Shown here in pieces: positions 1-8,135 of a stretch of 64,000 bases of DNA (its first letter is position 1; each line of letters opens with the position of its first letter). Both the position numbers and the translations under genes were made by a program. The notes below the pieces were generated by a model. That model had not been told where the DNA came from, ran no database searches, and saw only the letters and a list, made by a program, of their open reading frames with translations. Source of the DNA: Lachnoclostridium sp. An181 (GTDB lineage Bacteria; Bacillota; Clostridia; Lachnospirales; Lachnospiraceae). The DNA lies in NCBI RefSeq assembly GCF_002160325.1, contig NZ_NFKJ01000003.1, positions 178,899 through 242,898 of the forward strand. Reading direction: 5' to 3'.

Positions 1-1
1 T

Positions 2-1132
2 CTGGTAGAAATTTTTACGGAAAAAGAACTAAAAGACCTTTTAAATGACTTATATATGGATGATACTGTGGATCTTTTGGAGGATCTTCCTGCGAACCTG
101 GTCACAAGGATTCTTGACATCATTCCGTCCAAGGATCGAATCCTGATCAATCAGCTTTTAAACTATCCGGAAGACAGTGCCGGCAGTATCATGACAACCG
201 AGTATGTGGCTTTGCGCGAGGACAATACAGTGGCAGAAGCAATGGCGCATATCAAACGCACGGGGATCCACAAAGAAACCATCTATACTTGTTATGTGCT
301 GGACAACCGGAAATTGATCGGAATCGTCTCGGCTAAAGACTTGATGACAATGGACGATGACATGAAAATCTCCAATCTTATGGAGACGGAAATCATCTCC
401 GTGACAACACACACAGACCAGGAAGAAACAGCAGCTCTGTTTTCAAAGTACAACCTCCTCGCTATTCCGGTTTTGGATTTACAGGGATACATGGTCGGTA
501 TTGTCACAGTGGACGATGCCATCGATGTCATGGTGGATGAGACGACCGAAGACATGGAAAAAATGAATGCTCTGGCTCCAAATGAGGAGACTTATTTTGA
601 AACATCCGTATTTCAGCACGCCAAAAACCGTGTTGGATGGCTCCTCTTTTTGATGCTCTCCGCAACACTGACACAGACCATCATTGCCCACTATGAGGAC
701 GCGTTCGCCGCTATCCCGCTTTTGGTATCCTTTATCCCAATGCTGACGGACACTGGCGGAAACTGCGGTTCCCAAAGTTCCACCCTGGTGATCCGAGGGC
801 TTGCTCTCCAGGAAATCCGGTTCCGCGATTTCTTCAAAGTGGTCTTCAAAGAATTCCGCGTAGCTATCGTTGTCGGCATAACATTGTCTTTGACAAATGC
901 AGTTTACATTATGTTCCGCTACCACGACCCAATGATCGCACTTGTGATCGCGCTTTCTTTGGTCGCAACAATCCTGATTTCAAAAATGATCGGATGCATG
1001 CTGCCTCTTCTGGCAAACAAAATCCATGTGGATCCTGCCATCATGGCTGCTCCTCTGATCACAACTATTGTGGACACCTGCTCCATCATGATTTATTTTC
1101 AGATCGCGACGCATCTGTTCCACTTAGCATGA
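2..1132 (+). CDS. mgtE: Magnesium transporter MgtE, 3' part (5' end outside window)
   Basis: MgtE is a homodimeric Mg2+ channel of the cytoplasmic membrane, gated by its cytosolic domains. The reading frame is open from base 2 and the ATG at 56 lies inside the conserved N domain, so the true start is off the left edge. In order one sees the end of the MgtE N domain, two CBS repeats (about residues 60-180 of the visible part), a connecting helix and a membrane domain of about five segments. The family signature PMLTDTGGNCGSQ lies in the membrane part, as does the distal Asp in TTIVDTCS. About 376 residues are visible; the family usually has about 450. It is one of only four plus-strand protein genes and converges on the minus-strand ABC remnant, with a hairpin between them. 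Confidence 0.93.
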   Translation: MVEIFTEKELKDLLNDLYMDDTVDLLEDLPANLVTRILDIIPSKDRILINQLLNYPEDSAGSIMTTEYVALREDNTVAEAMAHIKRTGIHKETIYTCYVLDNRKLIGIVSAKDLMTMDDDMKISNLMETEIISVTTHTDQEETAALFSKYNLLAIPVLDLQGYMVGIVTVDDAIDVMVDETTEDMEKMNALAPNEETYFETSVFQHAKNRVGWLLFLMLSATLTQTIIAHYEDAFAAIPLLVSFIPMLTDTGGNCGSQSSTLVIRGLALQEIRFRDFFKVVFKEFRVAIVVGITLSLTNAVYIMFRYHDPMIALVIALSLVATILISKMIGCMLPLLANKIHVDPAIMAAPLITTIVDTCSIMIYFQIATHLFHLA

Positions 1133-1156
1133 TGCAAATATATATTTAGCACTAGA

Positions 1157-1194
1157 AAACTCCGGGTAAATTCACTTTGATTTTCCCGGAGTTT
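1157..1194. terminator. Hairpin between mgtE and the convergent ABC remnant
   Basis: A 10-bp inverted repeat AAACTCCGGG / CCCGGAGTTT has an 18-base loop and sits between two convergent genes. The run of T is short on both strands, so it is a plausible but not strong bidirectional terminator. Confidence 0.55.
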
Positions 1195-1204
1195 GTTATC
1201 ATTT

Positions 1205-1729
1205 CTATCCTTTTTTCTCCTGATATGCATCCAGTCCAAATATAACAGCGACCACTGTGATTACCATCACACAGAGCAACAGGACAACCTTGGGAGTGAG
1301 CGCCATTCCTTCTGTCAAGATATTAATCGCTACCCCTTCTCTTGCTATGTAATTAGATTTCACGGCAAATGAATATACTGCTAAAGAACCCGCCACAAAT
1401 ACGAGAATCATTTCCGCCATGATCCGAATACGGATCTGGTACATGTGTATTTTTCGAATCGGGACAATCTCATATTTTTTCAGAAGATAGATGGTCTTTC
1501 CCTGTTCCTTTATAAAGAAAAGTTTTCTGTTTAAATATGTAACAAAGAAAATTCCCAATATACAAAGCAGACTTAAATTATAAGGCAGCACTTGGTTTTC
1601 CAATTCATCCCATATGATATATGATGCTTTTCTCTGTAGCACACAAAAATAAATAACTAAAAAAATCACTAGCACAGCCCATCTTTCAAGGCCGATCCGT
1701 TTTTTCTCATGTCTGTATAATTCTTTCAC
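1205..1729 (-). CDS. Small four-helix membrane protein, partner of a broken ABC transporter
   Basis: A 174-residue protein with four predicted membrane segments (about residues 18-33, 50-66, 105-125 and 145-165) and a basic N-terminus. It starts with GTG one base after the stop of the upstream ATPase fragment, with GGAGG about 7 bases before it, so the two are translationally linked. Context suggests it is the membrane subunit, or part of one, of an ABC-2 exporter. It is shorter than usual permeases, has no motif I can name, and its ATPase partner is truncated, so the pair may be dead. No specific family was recognised. Confidence 0.6.
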   Translation of the reverse strand: MKELYRHEKKRIGLERWAVLVIFLVIYFCVLQRKASYIIWDELENQVLPYNLSLLCILGIFFVTYLNRKLFFIKEQGKTIYLLKKYEIVPIRKIHMYQIRIRIMAEMILVFVAGSLAVYSFAVKSNYIAREGVAINILTEGMALTPKVVLLLCVMVITVVAVIFGLDAYQEKKG

Positions 1730-1730
1730 T

Positions 1731-2237
1731 TCACTGCCTCCTTTTTCTCAACAAGTCTTTGATCGATACTTTATTTGTCAAAAATGTTTCCAGTTGATCT
1801 TGAATCGATCTTTCTTTGATACTTTCTCTTGTCTCGTGCAGCTTTAATTCCCCATTGGAAATCACCATAATTTCATCTGCAATCTGTTCCATATCACTTA
1901 AAATATGCGTTGACATCAAAATCCCAATTTTTCTTTCCCGAATTTCCTGTATGATTTTTATAAAGTCTTTTCGGAACACCGGATCAAATCCCGCGGTTGG
2001 TTCATCTAACAAAAGATATTCCGGGTGATATGACATTGCAAATGCGACCTGGTATTTCATATACATCCCTTTTGAAAACTGATACAACGGCTGCCCTTTC
2101 GGAAGAGAAAATCTGTCAAGCCATTGATATAATTCTTCTGTATGCCAGTTTTTAACTGAAAACCCTCCAAATCTTTTTCCAAGTGCTTTACACTGAGCAA
2201 TGATTCCATAACATTTCCTCCGTTCTACACCTTGTAT
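1731..2237 (-). pseudogene. ABC transporter ATPase, 5'-truncated (Walker A missing)
   Basis: The frame is open from an in-frame TAA at 2238-2240 but has no convincing start; a TTG at 2087 is the first usable codon. Translating upstream of that TTG still gives recognisable ABC sequence (RFGGFSVKNWH, then YQWLDRFSLPKG), followed by the signature-like YQFSKGMYMKYQ, Walker B YLLLDEPTAGFDP and the H-switch STHILSD. This matches the second half of YtrB-like ABC-2 ATPases. The N-terminal half with the P-loop is absent; the sequence upstream to 2498 does not encode it. ATP binding should be impossible, so it is called a pseudogene. The adjacent four-helix protein was probably its partner. Confidence 0.75.
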
Positions 2238-2498
2238 TTACAATCAACTATTGTTGAATCCCCTATATTTTCTATCAATTATTATTTACAATAAAATGAT
2301 ACCAAAAATATTTTATGTTTTACAACTCATTTCCATGAACGGCAATAATCCAACCGCAACTAGCAGACATCAAAAACCTCTGGAGAATTTCTTCCTGTTT
2401 TCCCGTTAATTAAAACAAGGGTATCGCTCAATCAACTAATTTTATGATTTTGCGACTTCCCTTTCGAAAAGAATAGATTTCCTTTATATTATTCGCCA
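2238..2498. other. AT-rich gap without a recognisable gene
   Basis: This stretch separates the ABC remnant from the anti-sigma-like gene. It is AT-rich, carries short broken frames on the minus strand, and contains neither the missing Walker A half of the ATPase nor a clear RNA gene. I see no feature that I can name. Confidence 0.5.
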
Positions 2499-3296
2499 CT
2501 ATTCCATAGTGTTTATTATTTCTTTCATTGTATCTAATGATACATGCCCTTTCAAAATATAACGTACACCATCTGAAACAAAAATAGCTACTTTTTCTGA
2601 TACAGTATTCGCATTTCCCATTTCCTTTGAGACCGTATCTTGAATAACATTTACTTGATAACCTTGTTCACTTTCAAAACTTTCCATGCTTTCATACATT
2701 CCAAGATAATCACTGTCCCAACCATTTTTCAATTGCTCTTCGCTCAAAACAATATTTATCTCAAGTGAAACAGGAGAATAATACTTTTCACCATGTTCAT
2801 ATTGATACCTCTTCTCTTTAGGTAAATACTGAAACTCACTGGTATCTCCTGTAATATAATTTTCCATTGTAATCATGGCAAAATCTTTATTATCTGTCAT
2901 AAGATGACCCTGAATATATGGATTATTTTCTGCCGACTCAGAATCCAGTAAATCGATCCCCAGTTGCGATTGCAACACATCATATTCTTTAAAATCGTGT
3001 TCTATCATGCCATTTTCATCCTTAGGGATTTGCACTTTTTTTGCATTTACTACATGCATTTCATCTAACTTTGGTAACACCTCGTCATTTACACTAATGT
3101 TATTTACAAAATAATATCCCGCTGCCACTGTTGTGCTTCCCAATAACAAAGCCGCACAACAAGCTGCCACCGTCTTTAAAACATTATATTGTTTTTTTAC
3201 AAAAACCGCTCCTCTGATATTTTTTTTCATTTGCTCATTTACTTTTATCATACTTAATTCTTCATCAATAATTGTTTTGACATTCTTTTGTCCCAT
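2499..3296 (-). CDS. Membrane-anchored anti-sigma-factor-like protein
   Basis: A 265-residue protein with a cytosolic N-terminus of about 38 residues, one membrane segment (about residues 39-62) and a large extracytoplasmic domain. The gene starts inside the 3' end of the ECF sigma gene (32-base overlap; AAGGAG about 8 bases before the ATG). That arrangement is typical of a sigma/anti-sigma pair, so I infer the N-terminus binds the sigma factor and the outer domain senses a surface signal. There is no visible zinc-binding HXXXCXXC motif, so it is not a classic ZAS protein. The outer domain resembles DUF4367/DUF4179-type lipoprotein-like domains only in general architecture. The function is inferred from context. 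Confidence 0.65.
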   Translation of the reverse strand: MGQKNVKTIIDEELSMIKVNEQMKKNIRGAVFVKKQYNVLKTVAACCAALLLGSTTVAAGYYFVNNISVNDEVLPKLDEMHVVNAKKVQIPKDENGMIEHDFKEYDVLQSQLGIDLLDSESAENNPYIQGHLMTDNKDFAMITMENYITGDTSEFQYLPKEKRYQYEHGEKYYSPVSLEINIVLSEEQLKNGWDSDYLGMYESMESFESEQGYQVNVIQDTVSKEMGNANTVSEKVAIFVSDGVRYILKGHVSLDTMKEIINTME

Positions 3297-3786
3297 AGTC
3301 TGTCTCCTTTAAAAATCTTTTTAATCTTTCCCGCGCCCTTTTTAACTGTTGATTAATAGCATTCTCTTTTTTCCCAACAATCGCTGAAATTTCCTTTACA
3401 GAAAGCTCTTGGTAATAATATAAAATAATTATCTGCCTGTCACTTTTACGCAAGGACATAATTGCTTTTGTCAAGCTGTCTCTTTCCAATAATTCTTCAA
3501 TGGGATTTTTATCATCTACTTGTTGGTGATCCTCGATATTAAGCATCGGAAGCCGAAACCATTGCTTTCTCATAATATTTTTACAACAATTGATAGCAAT
3601 ACGCATCAACCATGTTTTTTCATTTGATTTGTGCAAAAAAGAATCATAAAATCTCATTGCCTTTATAAATGTTTCCTGCATTGCATCTTCAGCTAAATAG
3701 TAATCTTTCAAACAGAGATAACACATGCGGAAAATAGAATCTCCATATTCTTTCATTAATCTTTCTAGAATTTGTTCTGCCGGCAT
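3265..3786 (-). CDS. ECF-type RNA polymerase sigma factor
   Basis: A 173-residue group 4 sigma factor. Region 2 is visible as YLAEDAMQETFIKAMRFYDSF (split here as YLAEDAMQETF and IKAMRFYD), with WLMRIAINCCKN completing region 2.4. Region 4 is visible as LRKSDRQIIILYYYQELSVKEIS, followed by the helix-turn-helix GKKENAINQQLKRARERLKR. The length is normal for ECF factors. ATG at 3786 is preceded by GAAAGGAG. It overlaps the anti-sigma-like gene downstream and probably controls that gene pair and perhaps the neighbouring transporters; no target promoter could be identified from the sequence. Confidence 0.9.
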   Translation of the reverse strand: MPAEQILERLMKEYGDSIFRMCYLCLKDYYLAEDAMQETFIKAMRFYDSFLHKSNEKTWLMRIAINCCKNIMRKQWFRLPMLNIEDHQQVDDKNPIEELLERDSLTKAIMSLRKSDRQIIILYYYQELSVKEISAIVGKKENAINQQLKRARERLKRFLKETDYGTKECQNNY

Positions 3787-4069
3787 CTCTTACTCCTTTC
3801 ATCTATTTAGACACAGATTATTTTTGAAAAATTACAACAAAAAATTTTTTCAACTAAACAAACTATCTTAACATAAAAATCCTGCCCATGCTGTTAGACC
3901 ATAGGCAGGATTAATTATTCTCATTATAGTATGTTTTATTATTTGCAAATTACAAAGTTGAAATCAAGCCATCACCCACTCCGGAAACAGTGTACCATTG
4001 TCTCTTCAATCTACTGTGGTGTGACATCTGACTTACCTGGGTGTTTGCGTTTCATATTGTCGCTCATTT
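3787..4069. other. Intergenic gap with one terminator and no gene
   Basis: The gap holds the terminator at 3878-3912 and an AT-rich upstream region for the ECF sigma gene. The part from about 3960 to 4069 has a different, less AT-rich composition but no frame or structure I could assign. Confidence 0.5.
3874..3912 (-). terminator. Terminator of the ABC-2 transporter operon
   Basis: A 9-bp stem AATCCTGCC / GGCAGGATT with a 17-base loop is followed on the minus strand by TTTTA. It lies about 160 bases past the permease stop codon. Confidence 0.7.
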
Positions 4070-5641
4070 TTAGTTTCTTATCTTAAACGTCTTCCATGCA
4101 ATCTTATACACAAGAACACAGGCCACAATACAATAAGCCAGACAAAATGCAATTGCAAGCAGTCCGAAAAGGGCGATATCTACTCGCAGTTTCATACAAT
4201 AAAAACATACAAAATAAGTGACACACGAAACGATAGTGTACGTCCCGCTTTCCATGTAGGCCCCTTCTTTGTACGGCTGCAAGAGATAATAGCAGATCAG
4301 ATAATGCACAGAGAAAAATACGCTGATGGCCAATACAGAAACGATCAAAATCACATAATCCCATCCGCTCTTTGTCCCTCCTGATACAAAAAGTAAAACA
4401 GAAAGCGAGGCAGCTATCACTCCGGCCGGAAGGAGATTCATCAAAGCAAGAGATTTCAGGCGGATCTGAAACAATTTCAGGATTGCCTTTGGCTGTCTGA
4501 AAAATGTGTAATTCAGCATACTGTGGTCACAGTTTACAAACATCAGCTTTGTGACTCTTCCCCCTGGATTTATCAGATACAAAATAAAAACAAAATATGG
4601 AAGAAATGTAAGGAGCAGTTCATTCGTTTTTTCACAAAACGTTTCGTTTACCAAAACTCCGATGAGCACAGCTGCGAAAATCCCTGCCATAATACAGGCA
4701 TTTCGTTTTGCTGCTTTCCAAAGGATCTTTTTATGCCGTTTCATAAACAAATCGTGAAAATACTCATAGCCTGTCTTCCTACTCGTAATTTTCTCATCCC
4801 TACAGATTATATTCCGGTTTGTCTCCTCCACCACATCCTTTACAATCTTCTCCGGGTCGATCGCACTTCTGACCAGCAAAAATTTGTACAGCTCTGTGTA
4901 ACTTTCAAATTTTTGGATGCGCCAAATCCCCCAAACACCTCCTGTTGCAAAGACCAGGAATATCACCACGTATACAGGAATACTAACGGTAATTTTTAAC
5001 GCCGGCAACCCATATGCAGCGGCGAGCAAAAGAAATACCGTTCCCCATTCTGCCTTTGACAGATTATTTTCATTCGGAACTTTCGACGTCATCTCATATT
5101 TTCGAAGTTTCATTCCTGACAAAAAACACTTCATCCCCATTGCAAACAGAGGAAAACTGAGTGCCAAAAGCACATTCATATCCACAAAAAGTGCAAATAC
5201 ACTGGCCGCCACTGACATGCCGATAAAAAGTTTCAACATCGCGTAGATATAATCTGTAAGTGTATATTTTCTTGCATCCATGCGCATTAAAATCATAGCA
5301 TAGTATTTATCTTTTGTCGGATTGAACATATAGGTGTTCATAAATCCTCCAATCAGAGTAAGAAAGATGAACATATGCAAAAATGCATCTGCCTTCCCTA
5401 CCTTGTACAAAGCAGCCGGGAGAACGATCATCAGACCAAGATACAAAAACTTTCCAATAAAAATGGAAAAAAACTCGCGGATTCCCTGCAGGATAGCTGC
5501 AAATCGTTTCAATCCCACATTGCTGTAAAGTGTGGCAGGAAGAAACCTCTTTATGATCGGAATCTGTTTCAGTGAATAAATGATTCCATTTACTTTGTAT
5601 GTATTGCGCAGGAGAAATGCAATTTTAAATGTCCGAAACAT
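4070..5641 (-). CDS. ABC-2 type transporter, large membrane subunit
   Basis: A protein of about 523 residues with roughly ten to twelve hydrophobic segments in two clusters (about residues 60-250 and 310-520) separated by a charged cytosolic stretch. It overlaps the 3' end of the ATPase gene, so the two are co-translated and should form one exporter or lantibiotic/antimicrobial-resistance type transporter. ATG at 5641 is chosen over 5647 because AGGAGG would touch the earlier codon, whereas 5641 leaves six bases. The substrate is unknown. The size and layout suggest the two membrane halves of an ABC-2 permease on one chain. Confidence 0.8.
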   Translation of the reverse strand: MFRTFKIAFLLRNTYKVNGIIYSLKQIPIIKRFLPATLYSNVGLKRFAAILQGIREFFSIFIGKFLYLGLMIVLPAALYKVGKADAFLHMFIFLTLIGGFMNTYMFNPTKDKYYAMILMRMDARKYTLTDYIYAMLKLFIGMSVAASVFALFVDMNVLLALSFPLFAMGMKCFLSGMKLRKYEMTSKVPNENNLSKAEWGTVFLLLAAAYGLPALKITVSIPVYVVIFLVFATGGVWGIWRIQKFESYTELYKFLLVRSAIDPEKIVKDVVEETNRNIICRDEKITSRKTGYEYFHDLFMKRHKKILWKAAKRNACIMAGIFAAVLIGVLVNETFCEKTNELLLTFLPYFVFILYLINPGGRVTKLMFVNCDHSMLNYTFFRQPKAILKLFQIRLKSLALMNLLPAGVIAASLSVLLFVSGGTKSGWDYVILIVSVLAISVFFSVHYLICYYLLQPYKEGAYMESGTYTIVSCVTYFVCFYCMKLRVDIALFGLLAIAFCLAYCIVACVLVYKIAWKTFKIRN

Positions 5642-6341
5642 GTCCATCCTCCTGTAAAAGCTTGATGATTTTCTGTCTGAATTCCTCCGCGACCTCTTCT
5701 CCTCTTTCTACCTGAAACAATTTTCCTCCATTTAAAATCACAATCTCATCGCACAGGCTAAGCGCCAGCTCCATAATATGAGTGGAGAATATAATGATCT
5801 GCTCTTTCTTCCAGCTCTTCAACATACGCTGCATTTCTTCCGCCGCAACCACATCCAATGATGTGAGCGGTTCGTCAAGGAGCAGGATCTTTGGCTTTGC
5901 TATGACATTGATGAGCATCTGCATTTTATTTTTCATTCCGTGTGAATACCCATTGAGCAGTTTGTCCCTGTCCTCCTCCTCGATGTTCATCATCTCAAAA
6001 TACTCATCGATACTTTTTAAATCCTCAATGTGTTCCCGATTGATATCAATAAAGAATTTTAAAAATTCTCTTCCCGTGAGAAACTCCGGGACCGTAGGTG
6101 TGGACAGTACATATCCGATATCCTCGGTTTTTGTCTTTCTCTGTTCGTTCCCCTCAACTATATAAAACTCTCCACCATCGTTTTTCATATCCCTGTTCAG
6201 ACAGTTGAAAAGTGTTGTCTTTCCGGCTCCGTTACGTCCTAAAAGTGCATAAATCTTTCCTTCTTCAAACCGATAAGAAACATCTTTCAGCACTTGTTTT
6301 TTCTCAAAATGTTTTTCCAGATGTTCGATGACAAGTTCCAT
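5625..6341 (-). CDS. ABC transporter ATP-binding protein
   Basis: A 238-residue ABC ATPase. Walker A is GRNGAGKTT (about residues 35-43), the signature loop is YSHGMKNKMQ, Walker B is ILLLDEPLTSLD and the switch His lies in STHIMELA. SHG in place of SGG in the signature is common in ABC-2 drug and lantibiotic exporters. It should power the adjacent large membrane protein, whose gene overlaps it by 17 bases. ATG at 6341 follows GAGGAAAGG. The intact pair stands in contrast to the decayed ABC remnant at 1.2-2.2 kb. Confidence 0.92.
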   Translation of the reverse strand: MELVIEHLEKHFEKKQVLKDVSYRFEEGKIYALLGRNGAGKTTLFNCLNRDMKNDGGEFYIVEGNEQRKTKTEDIGYVLSTPTVPEFLTGREFLKFFIDINREHIEDLKSIDEYFEMMNIEEEDRDKLLNGYSHGMKNKMQMLINVIAKPKILLLDEPLTSLDVVAAEEMQRMLKSWKKEQIIIFSTHIMELALSLCDEIVILNGGKLFQVERGEEVAEEFRQKIIKLLQEDGHVSDI

Positions 6342-6430
6342 AACTTTTTCCTTTCCTCATGTACTCATTTTTTATTTCTATTTTATCATATCTCTCTTGG
6401 GTATATTTTAAGATTTTATGAATATTTTTG

Positions 6431-6471
6431 TGAACAAAAATGGCTGCTGCAAATCTGCAGCAACCATTTTT
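6431..6471 (-). terminator. Terminator of the ilvBNE operon
   Basis: The stem AAAAATGG...CCATTTTT encloses a second stem TGCTGC/GCAGCA, and T-rich sequence follows on the minus strand. It is just past the ilvE stop and closes the branched-chain amino acid operon. Confidence 0.85.
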
Positions 6472-6488
6472 ATTCCTCAACCTTTTCT

Positions 6489-7514
6489 TTATTCGATCAC
6501 TTTCAGCCATCCTTCCGGCGCCTCGATACGGCCCATCTGAATACCTGTCAATGTATCATACAGCTGTTTTGTCACAGGTCCCATCTCGTTCATTCCACTT
6601 GGCATCACGATTTCTTTTCCATGATCCACGATCTTGCCAACCGGCGAAATCACGGCAGCAGTTCCACAAAGTCCGCACTCTGCCATATCTTTGACTTCTT
6701 CCAGTGTCACGGTTCTTTCTTCTGTCTCAAGGCCTAAATACTCTTTAGCCACATGCATCAAAGAACGTCTTGTGATAGATGGAAGGATTGTGTTTGATTT
6801 TGGCGTTACAATTTTCTTATCTTTTGTGACAAAGATAAAGTTTGCTCCCCCCGTCTCCTCCACATGCGTTCTTGTCGCAGAATCCAGGTACATATTCTCA
6901 TCATACCCTTCCTCGTGTGCAGTCACGATCGCATGAAGGCTCATGGCATAATTAAGTCCTGCCTTTATGTGACCGGTTCCATGCGGAGCAGCGCGGTCAA
7001 AATCAGACACCTTGATGGTCAAAGGTTTGATTCCGCCCTTGAAATAAGGTCCTACCGGTGTGGTGAATACACGGAACTGATATTCATCCGCAGGTTTTAC
7101 TCCGATCACTGCATTGGAACCGAACATATATGGACGGACATAGAGTGTAGCGCCTGTTCCATACGGCGGCACATACGCTGCATTGGCCTTTACCGTCTTG
7201 ACTACAGCATCCACAAACTTGTCTGGCGGAAACACCGGCATCTCCAGACGTCTGGCGGAATCGGCCATTCTCTGTGCATTCAAATCCGGGCGAAAAGTCA
7301 CAATGCGCCCGTCCTCTGTTGTGTATGCTTTCATGCCCTCAAAGATCGTCTGTGCATATTGGAGAACCCCTGCACATTCATTGATCACCACATTGGCATC
7401 CTCTGTAAGGACACCTTCATCCCAGGCGCCATCCTTATAATTCGAGACATATCTTTTGTCAGTCTGCACATATCCGAATCCCAGATTTTCCCAATCTATA
7501 TTCTTTTTTTCCAT
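6489..7514 (-). CDS. ilvE: Branched-chain amino acid aminotransferase
   Basis: A PLP enzyme of fold type IV that catalyses the last step of leucine, isoleucine and valine synthesis, transferring an amino group from glutamate to the 2-oxo acids. It has 341 residues, the length of the class II (eukaryotic/Gram-positive) BCAT group. The PLP lysine lies in GTGHIKAGLNYA and the conserved ETGGANFIFV follows. The C-terminal EECGLCGTAA-like segment appears here as MAECGLCGTAAVISPVGK. It lies 96 bases behind ilvN with no strong terminator between, so it is likely transcribed with ilvBN under the T-box. Confidence 0.95.
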   Translation of the reverse strand: MEKKNIDWENLGFGYVQTDKRYVSNYKDGAWDEGVLTEDANVVINECAGVLQYAQTIFEGMKAYTTEDGRIVTFRPDLNAQRMADSARRLEMPVFPPDKFVDAVVKTVKANAAYVPPYGTGATLYVRPYMFGSNAVIGVKPADEYQFRVFTTPVGPYFKGGIKPLTIKVSDFDRAAPHGTGHIKAGLNYAMSLHAIVTAHEEGYDENMYLDSATRTHVEETGGANFIFVTKDKKIVTPKSNTILPSITRRSLMHVAKEYLGLETEERTVTLEEVKDMAECGLCGTAAVISPVGKIVDHGKEIVMPSGMNEMGPVTKQLYDTLTGIQMGRIEAPEGWLKVIE

Positions 7515-7610
7515 TACTCACCACTCCATTTCTCTGCTGCTGTACAGTTTCAAATTCTGTTCTCAATTATAATACGGCATCTCCAAAAAATCAAGAGTGC
7601 GCTCTGTTTT

Positions 7611-8120
7611 TTATCTTTCCGCCATGCTGATGGCCTCAATACCGACACTTCCCCCGCGCACAACCTCGATGGACTGAAATTCTTCCTTCATAAGTTTGAT
7701 GACAGCATCGTTCTTTCCCGCGGTCTGAACAAAAAGCAAAAGAAGACTGTCCCGTCCATAGTCCACCACCTTTGCATCAAATGCCTGTGCAATCTGGAAA
7801 AGCTCCTCTTTCTCTTCTTTGTTGCATTTTTTTACTTTCACATAAAGAATTTCCAGCATACATACAGAGGAATCTGTAAAGTCCATCACTTTAATGACCT
7901 CCACCATGCGGTTCAGCTGTTTTTTTATCTGCTCAAACGTCTCCTCATCGCTGGATGTCGCAATCGTCATTCTGGAAACTGTCGGATCTGCAGTGGTTCC
8001 TACAGTCAGACTGTCCAGATTGTAGGATTTTCCGGAAAAGAGCCCGGAAATTTTTGAAAGTACACCTACCTGGTTTTCTACATAAAGGGAAATCCATCTT
8101 TGTTTTAGTTTTGCATTCAT
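7611..8120 (-). CDS. ilvN: Acetolactate synthase small (regulatory) subunit
   Basis: A 169-residue regulatory subunit of acetohydroxyacid synthase. It has an N-terminal ACT domain (VENQVGVLSKISGLFSGKSYN, given here as VENQVGVLSKISGLFSG then KSYN; residues about 13-34) that binds valine for feedback inhibition, and a C-terminal domain ending in GGSVGIEAISMAE. The length is typical of the family. It begins 15 bases behind ilvB with AAGGAGA before the ATG, so the two subunits are translated from one message. Confidence 0.95.
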   Translation of the reverse strand: MNAKLKQRWISLYVENQVGVLSKISGLFSGKSYNLDSLTVGTTADPTVSRMTIATSSDEETFEQIKKQLNRMVEVIKVMDFTDSSVCMLEILYVKVKKCNKEEKEELFQIAQAFDAKVVDYGRDSLLLLFVQTAGKNDAVIKLMKEEFQSIEVVRGGSVGIEAISMAER

Positions 8121-8135
8121 AATTCCGTCTCCTTC

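Noticed and set aside
7565..7607. Possible terminator between ilvN and ilvE
   Set aside because: The only inverted repeat (AGAG/CTCT) is too short to be convincing, so ilvE is treated as part of the ilvBN transcript.
6864..8057. 397-codon plus-strand frame
   Set aside because: It runs antisense across ilvE and ilvN, has Cys/His/Arg-rich composition typical of reverse-strand shadows, and no ribosome site.
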